A stretch of 5,198 nucleotides of DNA from Clostridiales bacterium (GTDB taxonomy: Bacteria > Bacillota > Clostridia > Oscillospirales > Oscillospiraceae). The stretch lies in contig JAJQHP010000229.1 of the NCBI GenBank assembly GCA_021199695.1, positions 1-5,198 on the forward strand. Direction: 5' to 3'. Numbering within the stretch: position 1 is the stretch's first letter; each line of letters begins with the position of its first letter. The notes beneath the pieces were generated by a model, which saw only the letters and a program-made list of their open reading frames with translations, was not told the origin of the DNA and searched no databases. This document shows positions 1 to 5,198 of this stretch, in pieces. Both the position numbers and the translations under genes were made by a program.

Positions 1-1
1 G

Positions 2-142
2 GAGTGCCGCTGCTACCACGGGGGCGAGGGGCGCACCCGGCTGAAAAACCTGTCCTACGCCAAGGAGGACTATATGGCCCTGGGGCTTGGGGTCGCCCTG
101 ACCGCTGTGGTCATGGCGCTGGCCATCGGCTTCGGGGTGTGA
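2..142 (+). CDS. ecfT: EcfT, transmembrane subunit of ECF transporter (C-terminal end only)
   Basis: The last 46 codons of a gene that begins left of the window, ending in TGA at 140-142. EcfT is the membrane-embedded coupling subunit of energy-coupling factor (group II ABC) transporters. It connects the two ATPases EcfA1 and EcfA2 to interchangeable substrate-binding S components that take up vitamins and trace metals. The visible part opens with CRCYHGGEGRTRL at residues 2-14 of the fragment, matching the conserved arginine/glycine-rich stretch near the EcfT C-terminus. A Y-x-x-x-D segment follows, then a final hydrophobic helix (about residues 25-46) ending at the stop. The position directly before truA fits the common Firmicutes order ecfA1-ecfA2-ecfT-truA. 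The coupling helices and start codon are outside the window, so substrate and completeness cannot be judged. Identity is fairly secure from motif plus synteny. Confidence 0.86.
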   Translation, partial: ECRCYHGGEGRTRLKNLSYAKEDYMALGLGVALTAVVMALAIGFGV

Positions 143-160
143 CAACGACCGCTGACGCCG

Positions 161-170
161 AAAGGAGGGG
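161..170 (+). promoter_or_regulatory. Ribosome binding site of truA
   Basis: AAAGGAGGGG lies just upstream of the ATG at 174 in the 31-nt gap after ecfT. It is a near-ideal Shine-Dalgarno sequence and fixes the truA start. No promoter or terminator is visible in this gap, so truA is probably read through from the ecf genes. Confidence 0.8.
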
Positions 171-173
171 CCT

Positions 174-944
174 ATGCGCAATATCGCTTTACAGCTGATG
201 TATGTGGGCACCGCCTACCACGGCTGGCAGATCCAAAAAAACGGCGCCACCGTCCAGGAGACCCTGGAGCAGGCGGTGGCCCGGGTGGTGAAGCACCCCG
301 TCCGATTCACCGGGGCGGGGCGCACCGATGCCGGGGTCCATGCAAAGGTGTACATCGCCAACTTCCGCACGGACTGCTCCATCCCCTGTGACCGGATGCC
401 CCTGGCCTTCAACGCCCAGCTGCCGGAGGACATCGTGGTGGTCTCCGCCCGGGAGGTGTCTCCGGAATTTAACGCCATCGCCTCCTGCATCAAAAAGGAG
501 TACACCTATCAGGTGTTCAATTCCCGGATACGGAACGCATTTTATGTCAACCGAGCCTACTTCTATCCCAAGCGCCTGGACGAGGGGGTCATGGCCCGGG
601 CGGCAGAGCAGTTCGTGGGGACCCATGACTTTGCCGCCGTCCGGGACGTGGGCACCAATGTCCGCTCTACCGTCCGGACGGTCCACTACTTCGACGTGGC
701 CCGGGAGGGGGACCTGATCACTCTGAAGGTGTGCGCCAACGGATTTTTGTACAACATGGTCCGCATCATGGTGGGGACGGTGCTCTACGCCGCCGAGGGC
801 AAGCTGACCCCGGCGGAGATCGGGGACATCCTGCTGCGCGGAAATCGGGTAGAGGCGGGTCCAACGGTGCCCCCCGGCGGACTTTACATGACCCGGCTGT
901 GGTACCGGGAACCGGTGGGGCTGGATACAGACCCGGAGGAGTAG
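174..944 (+). CDS. truA: tRNA pseudouridine(38-40) synthase TruA
   Basis: Cytoplasmic enzyme that isomerises uridines 38, 39 and 40 in the anticodon stem-loop of many tRNAs to pseudouridine, which supports decoding accuracy. The 256-residue length is normal for the family. Visible hallmarks are GWQIQKNGATVQETLE (17-32), the catalytic motif GRTDAGVHA (49-57) with Asp52 as the expected nucleophile, the active-site region KKEYTYQVF with Tyr110/Tyr112, the second-domain signature NGFLYNMVRIMVGT (189-202) with Arg197, and the C-terminal GPTVPPGGLYM. No key residue is missing. The start at 174 is supported by a strong ribosome binding site and by the typical M-R-N-I opening. It follows ecfT by 31 nt, and its stop lies 3 nt before the next start. 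In many Firmicutes rplM-rpsI follows truA; here a membrane protein gene does. Very secure assignment. Confidence 0.98.
   Translation: MRNIALQLMYVGTAYHGWQIQKNGATVQETLEQAVARVVKHPVRFTGAGRTDAGVHAKVYIANFRTDCSIPCDRMPLAFNAQLPEDIVVVSAREVSPEFNAIASCIKKEYTYQVFNSRIRNAFYVNRAYFYPKRLDEGVMARAAEQFVGTHDFAAVRDVGTNVRSTVRTVHYFDVAREGDLITLKVCANGFLYNMVRIMVGTVLYAAEGKLTPAEIGDILLRGNRVEAGPTVPPGGLYMTRLWYREPVGLDTDPEE
935..941 (+). promoter_or_regulatory. Ribosome binding site for the DUF5711-like gene, inside the end of truA
   Basis: GGAGGAG is formed by the last codons and first stop base of truA, six bases before the ATG at 948. The stop of truA (942-944) sits between this site and the next start, which suggests translational coupling of the two genes. 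It also supports 948 as the true start. Confidence 0.75.
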
Positions 945-947
945 CCC

Positions 948-2150
948 ATGGAAGAAAAACAGGAAAATCAAACGGCGGCCCGGAAGGACGGAGAACGCCA
1001 GAAGAAGGAGACTCCCGGCTGGCTGAAGGTGCTGCTGCGCATTTTGGCGAGCATCTTTACCGCCCTGCTGGTGGCCCTTGCGGTGGTGCTGGTGCTCAAC
1101 CGGGACCAGCTCAACCTGGACCTGGTCAAGCGGTATCTCACCTACCAGGCCCTGGAGCGGACGGAGGAGGGTCAGGGGGTGGAGTTCGCCCTCTCCTCGG
1201 AGACGGACAACACCTATGCCGCCCTGAGCGACAGTCTCATCGTCTGCAATGCCAACCACATCTGGGTCTACTCCGACGGAGGCACAGCCTACGTGGATAT
1301 GGAGGCGGCCCTGGCCCAGCCGGTGATTCAGACGGCGGGGAGCTATGCCCTGGTCTACGACGCAGGCGGCGGGGAGCTGTATCTGTTCTCCGGCCGCATG
1401 CTGGTCTGGGAATATGAGACGTCGGGAGACTATGAGCTGATCTCCGCCCGGGTGAACGACCAGGGCTGGATCGCCGTGGCGGAGCAGGCTACCGGCTACA
1501 AGGCGGCGGTGACGGTCTATGACGCCGACCAGAACAAAATCGTCACGGAAAACATCTCGTCCAGCTTTGTCATGGACGCAGTGGTGGCCCCGGACAACAG
1601 CCAGGTGGCCCTGCTGACCATCGGCCAGGACGGGATGGACTTTGTCTCCACCCTGACGCTGTACAGCTGCACCGATGGCAGCGAAACCGTCTCCGCTCAG
1701 GTGTCCGACGGCGTGATACTCGGTCTGACCTGGGACGACAGTGGGCTGTGGCTTCAGGAGGAGAGCGGCGTCCGCCGCCTGGACAATGAGCTGCAGGAGC
1801 TGGGGAGCTGGACGGAGAGCAGCGGCTATCTCCAGAGCTATTCCCTCCGGGATGAATATGCGGTGGAATATTTCAGCTACTACCGCTCCGGCGCCCTGGG
1901 CGAGATTGTTGTGCTGGACGACCAGGGAGCGGTCTCCGGCACGCTGGAGATGGAGGGAGAGGTGCTGTCCGTGACGGCGGCGGGCCGGTATATCGCCGTA
2001 CTCACCGCCAGCGAGCTGACGGTCTACACCTCTGATCTGGAGGAATATGCTTCCATGGAGAACAGCGAAGGGGCGCTCCGGGCACTGGCCAGGTCTGACG
2101 GCACGGTCATGCTCATCGGAAGCGGCACGGCCCACGTCTTTTTACCGTAA
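948..2150 (+). CDS. Membrane-anchored propeller-like protein, probable DUF5711 family
   Basis: A 400-residue protein of unknown function. Residues 1-26 are charged and hydrophilic, 27-50 form one strong hydrophobic helix, and the rest lacks further membrane segments. This predicts a cytoplasmic N-terminus with about 350 residues outside the cell. From about residue 95 the sequence shows a recurring two-strand pattern of hydrophobic stretch, turn and aromatic-rich strand (units near 97, 133, 172, 218, 259, 303, 347 and 386; examples SLIVCNANHIWVYS and YALVYDAGGGELYLFS). That resembles about seven or eight beta-propeller blades. No catalytic motif, lipobox or cysteine cluster is visible. The overall layout matches what I recall of the DUF5711 family of clostridial membrane proteins, but the family name rests on recognition rather than a profile search. 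It starts 3 nt after truA and ends 17 nt before a CvpA-like gene, so the two membrane proteins are probably co-expressed and may act together at the envelope. Confidence 0.68.
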   Translation: MEEKQENQTAARKDGERQKKETPGWLKVLLRILASIFTALLVALAVVLVLNRDQLNLDLVKRYLTYQALERTEEGQGVEFALSSETDNTYAALSDSLIVCNANHIWVYSDGGTAYVDMEAALAQPVIQTAGSYALVYDAGGGELYLFSGRMLVWEYETSGDYELISARVNDQGWIAVAEQATGYKAAVTVYDADQNKIVTENISSSFVMDAVVAPDNSQVALLTIGQDGMDFVSTLTLYSCTDGSETVSAQVSDGVILGLTWDDSGLWLQEESGVRRLDNELQELGSWTESSGYLQSYSLRDEYAVEYFSYYRSGALGEIVVLDDQGAVSGTLEMEGEVLSVTAAGRYIAVLTASELTVYTSDLEEYASMENSEGALRALARSDGTVMLIGSGTAHVFLP

Positions 2151-2152
2151 GA

Positions 2153-2160
2153 GGGAGGGG
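2153..2160 (+). promoter_or_regulatory. Ribosome binding site of the CvpA-like gene
   Basis: GGGAGGGG lies seven bases before the ATG at 2168, in the 17-nt gap after the preceding stop (TAA, 2148-2150). It supports the chosen start and tight operon organisation. Confidence 0.65.
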
Positions 2161-2167
2161 TAGGAAT

Positions 2168-2839
2168 ATGAATCTGTTTGATGTGATCATTATCGTCGCG
2201 CTGGTGGCGTTTACTGTTCTGGGCGCCCGGCGGGGGCTGATCATGACCCTGTGCGGCCTGGTGACAGCCATTTTGGCCCTGGTGGGCGCTCAAATCGTGG
2301 CGGACAATCTGACGCCCACCGTGGCCCAGATGCTCCAGCCCGCCATCCAGAGCACCATTGAGCAGTCCATTGATGAGGCGCTGGACACAGAGCCGCAGAC
2401 GGAGAGCGAGGCCTCCGCCGCCCTGGAGGAGGGAGGCGTCCTGGCCCAGATCTTCGATTCCGAGGTCTATCAGCAGTTCTCCCAGTCCATCCAGGAGTCC
2501 ATCGATCAGGGGCTCCAGGAGGCGACAGCCAGTGTGGCGGAGAGCATGGCGGTCAGCCTGTCCTGCTCCATCGCCTGGCTGGTGTTGTATGTGGTCGCCT
2601 TCGGGTTGATCCTGGTGCTGGGCAACCTGGCGGCCCGGGTGCTGAACGTGGCGGCCCGGCTGCCGGGACTGCACTTTTTGAACAAGTCCCTGGGCGGCGT
2701 CTGCGGCCTGGTGCGGGGACTTGTCATCGTGGCAGTGGTGTGCTCCCTGGGCTCCTGCTTCGGCCTGATCTCCCAGGAGAGCATCCAAAACAGCCTTCTG
2801 ATGGAAACGCTCGCCTCCTTTACCACCTTTTCCATGTAG
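2168..2839 (+). CDS. CvpA family membrane protein with extended loop
   Basis: A 223-residue polytopic membrane protein of the CvpA (colicin V production) family. In E. coli CvpA is an inner-membrane protein needed for colicin V export and envelope stress tolerance; the role of Firmicutes homologues is not settled. Four hydrophobic segments are visible: about 4-20, 26-46, 128-152 and 178-200. Family signatures are the N-terminal FDVIIIVALVAFTVLGARRG with its G-x-x-R-G turn, and LPGLHFLNKSLGGVCGLVRG (165-184). Between the second and third segments lies an unusually long soluble stretch (47-127), rich in Gln, Glu, Ser and Ala. It contains two similar amphipathic pieces, IEQSIDEAL (64-72) and IQESIDQGL (108-116), and makes the protein longer than the roughly 160-180 residues of simpler members. 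It follows the propeller-like protein by 17 nt and is probably translated from the same mRNA. No colicin genes are near, so the historical name should not be read as a function. Confidence 0.85.
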   Translation: MNLFDVIIIVALVAFTVLGARRGLIMTLCGLVTAILALVGAQIVADNLTPTVAQMLQPAIQSTIEQSIDEALDTEPQTESEASAALEEGGVLAQIFDSEVYQQFSQSIQESIDQGLQEATASVAESMAVSLSCSIAWLVLYVVAFGLILVLGNLAARVLNVAARLPGLHFLNKSLGGVCGLVRGLVIVAVVCSLGSCFGLISQESIQNSLLMETLASFTTFSM

Positions 2840-2865
2840 AAGAAACGGGAATACGACTAGATTTG

Positions 2866-2903
2866 TTCACAATTATATGATATTCTTTCCCTAAAATTGT
2901 GAA
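2866..2903. repeat. Perfect 9-bp inverted repeat, candidate operator
   Basis: TTCACAATT at 2866-2874 and its exact reverse complement AATTGTGAA at 2895-2903 are separated by 20 nt that contain the candidate -10 boxes. The centre-to-centre distance is 29 bp. The arms would flank the promoter core, an arrangement suited to a dimeric or looping regulator. As RNA the stem would be AU-rich and weak, so a DNA-level role is more likely. The regulator is unknown. Confidence 0.5.
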
Positions 2904-2920
2904 GCCCTCCCGGAGAGGGC
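2904..2920 (+). repeat. Small GC hairpin in the 5' leader of the Clp gene
   Basis: GCCCTC (2904-2909) pairs with GAGGGC (2915-2920) around a five-base loop, directly after the AATTGTGAA arm and three bases before the ribosome binding site. No T-tract follows, so it is not an intrinsic terminator. It may stabilise the 5' end of the mRNA or tune initiation. The CTCC at 2907-2910 could alternatively pair with GGAG of the Shine-Dalgarno (2926-2929), but only over four bases. Confidence 0.45.
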
Positions 2921-2923
2921 GCT

Positions 2924-2929
2924 AAGGAG
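2924..2929 (+). promoter_or_regulatory. Ribosome binding site of the Clp ATPase gene
   Basis: AAGGAG lies seven bases before the ATG at 2937. It decides this start, which places the first zinc-finger cysteine at residue 6. Confidence 0.75.
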
Positions 2930-2936
2930 TATCTAT

Positions 2937-5198
2937 ATGCAGCCTGTACTGTGTTCCAAATGCCATAAAAACATGGCGGTGATCTTCCTGACCAAAATGG
3001 ACGGCGGGGAGACAAAGAATGAGGGCTATTGCCTGAGCTGCGCCAAGGGGATGGGCATTAAGCCGGTGGACGACCTGCTGAGCAAAATGGGCATCTCGGA
3101 CGACGACCTGGACAACCTGACCAACGACATGATGTCCGCCTTTGGCGGCCCGGAGGCCATGGAGTCCCTGATGGAGAGCCAGCAGCCCTCCGACGGGGAG
3201 GAGGCTGGCAGCGACGATGAGGACGAGGAGGACGGCAAGACTGCCACCTTCCCCTTCCTCAGCCGCCTGTTCGGCTCCTCCAACCAGCCCACTCCCCAGC
3301 GGGAGGAGCGGGAGGACAACCGCAGCCGGGAAACCGGAAACCGGCCCGACCAGAAGCAGCAGAAAAACGGCGGCCAGAAGCGAAAATTCCTGGAGAACTA
3401 CTGCATCTCCCTGACCCGTCAGGCCCGGGAGGGCAAGCTGGACGGGGTCATCGGCCGGGAGCAGGAGATCTCCCGGGTGATGCAGATCCTGAACCGCCGC
3501 CAGAAGAACAACCCCTGTCTCATCGGTGAGCCGGGCGTGGGCAAGACCGCCATCGCGGAGGGTCTGGCCCTTCGGATTGCCTCCGGCAACGTGCCCTATA
3601 AGCTCCAGGATAAGGAGGTCTATCTCCTGGACCTGACTGCCCTGGTGGCGGGCACTCAGTTCCGGGGCCAGTTTGAGAGCCGGATGAAGGGCCTGATCGA
3701 GGAGATCAAGAAGATCGGCAACATCATTCTGGTCATTGACGAGGTCCATAACATCGTGGAAGCCGGAGACGCCGAGGGCTCCATGAACGCCGCCAACATC
3801 CTCAAGCCCGCCCTGAGCCGTGGGGAAATTCAGGTGATCGGCGCCACTACCTATAACGAATATCGGAAGTATATCGAGAAGGACGCCGCCCTGGAGCGCC
3901 GGTTCCAGCCGGTGAACGTGGCGGAGCCGTCCATCGACGACTCGGTGAAGATTCTGGAGGGCATCGCCCACTTCTACGAGGACTACCATCAGGTGACCAT
4001 TCCCCAGCCCATCCTGCGGCAGGCGGTCACTCTGTCCGAGCGGTATATCACCGACCGGTATCTGCCGGACAAGGCCATCGACCTGATCGACGAGGCCTGC
4101 TCCGATGTGAACCTCCACGACGCCAATCTGGCCCGTCTGGCCGCCATCCAGAAGGAGCGGGCGGATCTGGCCAAGGAAAAGGAGCTGATCCTGGCCAGCC
4201 AGGAGCAGCAGTCTTCCCAGCGCTCCGCCCGGCTCAAGGAGAACGAGCAGAAGCAGTCCCGGTGCCGCCAGCAGCTCACCGCCGTCAACAACGAGGCCAT
4301 CAGCCTGCAGAGCGGCGGGGGAGACCAGTCCCAGCGGGAGGAGCGGCTGCGCCTGATCGGGCAGCGGTCGGAAAAGCTCCGGGAGGAGCTGCGCACTCTC
4401 CAGGAGGAGCGCAACAACATCCAGACCGCCCAGGAGGACAACCGGGGCTACGAGCGGCTGGCCTACCTCCGCAGTGCCGAGCTGAAGCTGGACGAGGAGC
4501 AGCGCAGCCTGGAGAGCCTGGGCCGCCCCCGGCTGGGGGTGGAAAACCTGGCCCGGGTCATCGAGCTGTGGACGAATATCCCTGCCAGCCGTATCCAGGA
4601 GGAGGAGTTTGCCCGCCTGAGTCAGCTGGACCAGCGGCTCAAGCAGCACATCATCGGCCAGGACGAGGCGGTGGACGCCGTCACCCGGGCCATCCGCCGG
4701 AACCGGGTGGGTATCTCCCCCAAGCACAAGCCGGTCTCCTTCATCTTCGTCGGCTCCACAGGCGTGGGCAAAACCGAGCTGGTCAAGCGTCTGGCCGAGG
4801 ACCTGTTCAACACGCCGGACAGCCTGATTCGCCTGGATATGTCGGAGTTTATGGAGAAACACTCGGTGTCCCGGAGCATCGGCTCTCCGCCCGGCTATGT
4901 GGGCTATGACGACGCGGGACAGCTGACCGAAAAGGTCCGTCGCAAGCCCTATTGCGTGATTCTTTTTGACGAGATTGAAAAGGCCCACCCGGATGTGCTC
5001 AACATTCTGCTGCAAATCCTGGACGACGGCCATATTACCGACGCCCACGGCAAGGTGATCAATTTTGAAAACACGGTGATTGTCATGACCTCCAACGCCG
5101 GCAGCGACAATAAGGGCGGCGTCTCTTTGGGCTTTGTACGTACTGCCGTTGACCAGGACAATGACAAAGCGATGAAGGCCCTGGACTCCTTCATGCGG
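2937..5198 (+). CDS. ClpE-like AAA+ unfoldase, Clp protease ATP-binding subunit (3' end outside window)
   Basis: The first 754 residues of an HSP100/Clp ATPase, a cytoplasmic hexameric unfoldase that threads substrates into ClpP. The reading frame is open to the window edge. Domains in order are: a four-cysteine zinc finger (Cys6, 9, 32, 35; C-x2-C-x22-C-x2-C), the arrangement I recall for ClpE, instead of the Clp-N repeats of ClpC and ClpB; an acidic linker (86-99) and a charged linker to about 148; D1 with Walker A GEPGVGKT (197-204), pore loop GTQFRGQF (239-246), Walker B Asp268-Glu269 and arginines 321-322; a Gln/Glu/Arg-rich coiled-coil middle region (about 388-536); D2 with Walker A GSTGVGKT (606-613), pore loop GSPPGYVGY (649-657), Walker B Asp678-Glu679, sensor Asn720 and LGF (731-733), the likely ClpP-docking tripeptide. 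It stops just before the expected D2 arginine finger. The middle region is ClpB-like in length, so plain 'ClpE' or 'ClpC' labels fit imperfectly. Family certain; subfamily uncertain. Confidence 0.93.
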   Translation, partial: MQPVLCSKCHKNMAVIFLTKMDGGETKNEGYCLSCAKGMGIKPVDDLLSKMGISDDDLDNLTNDMMSAFGGPEAMESLMESQQPSDGEEAGSDDEDEEDGKTATFPFLSRLFGSSNQPTPQREEREDNRSRETGNRPDQKQQKNGGQKRKFLENYCISLTRQAREGKLDGVIGREQEISRVMQILNRRQKNNPCLIGEPGVGKTAIAEGLALRIASGNVPYKLQDKEVYLLDLTALVAGTQFRGQFESRMKGLIEEIKKIGNIILVIDEVHNIVEAGDAEGSMNAANILKPALSRGEIQVIGATTYNEYRKYIEKDAALERRFQPVNVAEPSIDDSVKILEGIAHFYEDYHQVTIPQPILRQAVTLSERYITDRYLPDKAIDLIDEACSDVNLHDANLARLAAIQKERADLAKEKELILASQEQQSSQRSARLKENEQKQSRCRQQLTAVNNEAISLQSGGGDQSQREERLRLIGQRSEKLREELRTLQEERNNIQTAQEDNRGYERLAYLRSAELKLDEEQRSLESLGRPRLGVENLARVIELWTNIPASRIQEEEFARLSQLDQRLKQHIIGQDEAVDAVTRAIRRNRVGISPKHKPVSFIFVGSTGVGKTELVKRLAEDLFNTPDSLIRLDMSEFMEKHSVSRSIGSPPGYVGYDDAGQLTEKVRRKPYCVILFDEIEKAHPDVLNILLQILDDGHITDAHGKVINFENTVIVMTSNAGSDNKGGVSLGFVRTAVDQDNDKAMKALDSFMR

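Larger units (their letters stand above)
2840..2936 (+). promoter_or_regulatory. AT-rich promoter/leader region of the Clp ATPase gene
   Basis: The only sizeable gap between genes, and much richer in A+T (especially 2850-2903) than the flanking coding DNA. Candidate sigma-A -10 elements are TATGAT at 2876-2881 (five of six consensus bases) or an extended -10, TG-n-TATTCT, at 2878-2886. The matching -35 positions are weak (ACGACT at 2853-2858 or TAGATT at 2858-2863, three of six bases each). Transcription would start near 2888-2893. No CtsR-type GGTCAAA tandem repeat and no CIRCE element is present. No T-run follows any hairpin, so there is no clear terminator for the upstream genes and readthrough is possible. 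Confidence 0.5.

Noticed and set aside
4..198. Small plus-strand frame across the end of ecfT
   Set aside because: Another frame here gives a clear EcfT C-terminus ending at 142, and the small frame has no convincing ribosome binding site or recognisable content.
189..2135. A very long open frame (about 648 codons) on the minus strand opposite truA and the DUF5711-like gene
   Set aside because: It is antisense to a certain gene (truA) and a well-supported one. Its translation is rich in His, Gly, Gln and Arg with no recognisable domain. GC-rich third positions in the real genes suppress stops on the opposite strand.
2904..2920. Intrinsic terminator after the CvpA-like gene
   Set aside because: The GC stem is only six base pairs and is followed by GCTAAGGAG rather than a T-run; the minus-strand reading lacks a proper T-run too.
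2840..2936. CtsR operator, CIRCE element or riboswitch before the Clp gene
   Set aside because: I looked for GGTCAAA heptads on both strands and for TTAGCACTC/GAGTGCTAA and found neither. The 97-nt gap is too short and simple for known riboswitch folds.
4262..4909. Overlapping plus-strand frame of 215 codons inside the Clp gene
   Set aside because: The product is Pro/Gly/Ala/Arg-rich without domain features, and it lies entirely within a real coding region in another frame.
2922..5048. A 708-codon open frame on the minus strand opposite the Clp ATPase
   Set aside because: The plus strand encodes unmistakable AAA+ motifs throughout this region. The antisense product is Leu/Val/Gly-rich low-complexity sequence, a codon-bias shadow.
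1..5198. CRISPR array, insertion sequence, tRNA/rRNA or phage/defence module
   Set aside because: No regularly spaced direct repeats, transposase or integrase motifs, tRNA-like cloverleaf or defence-associated domains are visible; coding density and gene content are those of core chromosome.

Overview
The window reads as chromosomal DNA from a GC-rich, low-redundancy Firmicute. The best guess is a gut Oscillospiraceae relative (Flavonifractor, Lawsonibacter or Oscillibacter-like). This rests on strong GGAGG-type ribosome binding sites, heavy CTG/GCC/GTG codon use, the ecfT-truA gene order of Clostridia and Bacilli, and proteins of clostridial type. The assignment is inferred from style and synteny, not from a marker-gene comparison.

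All genes lie on the plus strand and are tightly packed. Positions 2-142 are the 3' end of ecfT, the transmembrane coupling subunit of an ECF vitamin transporter. truA (174-944) follows, encoding the tRNA pseudouridine synthase for the anticodon arm. Three nucleotides after its stop comes a single-pass membrane protein with a repetitive, propeller-like exterior domain, probably DUF5711 (948-2150). A CvpA-family membrane protein (2168-2839) is 17 nt further on. These four genes look like one transcription unit.

An AT-rich gap of 97 nt (2840-2936) breaks the pattern. It holds plausible promoter elements, a perfect 9-bp inverted repeat around the promoter, and a small GC hairpin just before the next ribosome binding site. 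It drives a Clp/HSP100 unfoldase gene that runs off the right edge (2937-5198, 754 codons visible). This protein has a ClpE-type four-cysteine zinc finger and an acidic linker, then D1, a middle region about as long as that of ClpB, and D2 with an LGF tripeptide where ClpP-binding Clp ATPases carry their docking loop.

Functionally the window is mostly housekeeping: vitamin uptake, tRNA modification, two envelope proteins of unknown role and protein quality control. I found no mobile element, CRISPR array, RNA gene or defence island. The two points most worth attention are the unusual domain mix of the Clp ATPase and the control region in front of it, which lacks the CtsR and CIRCE operators expected for such a gene in Firmicutes.
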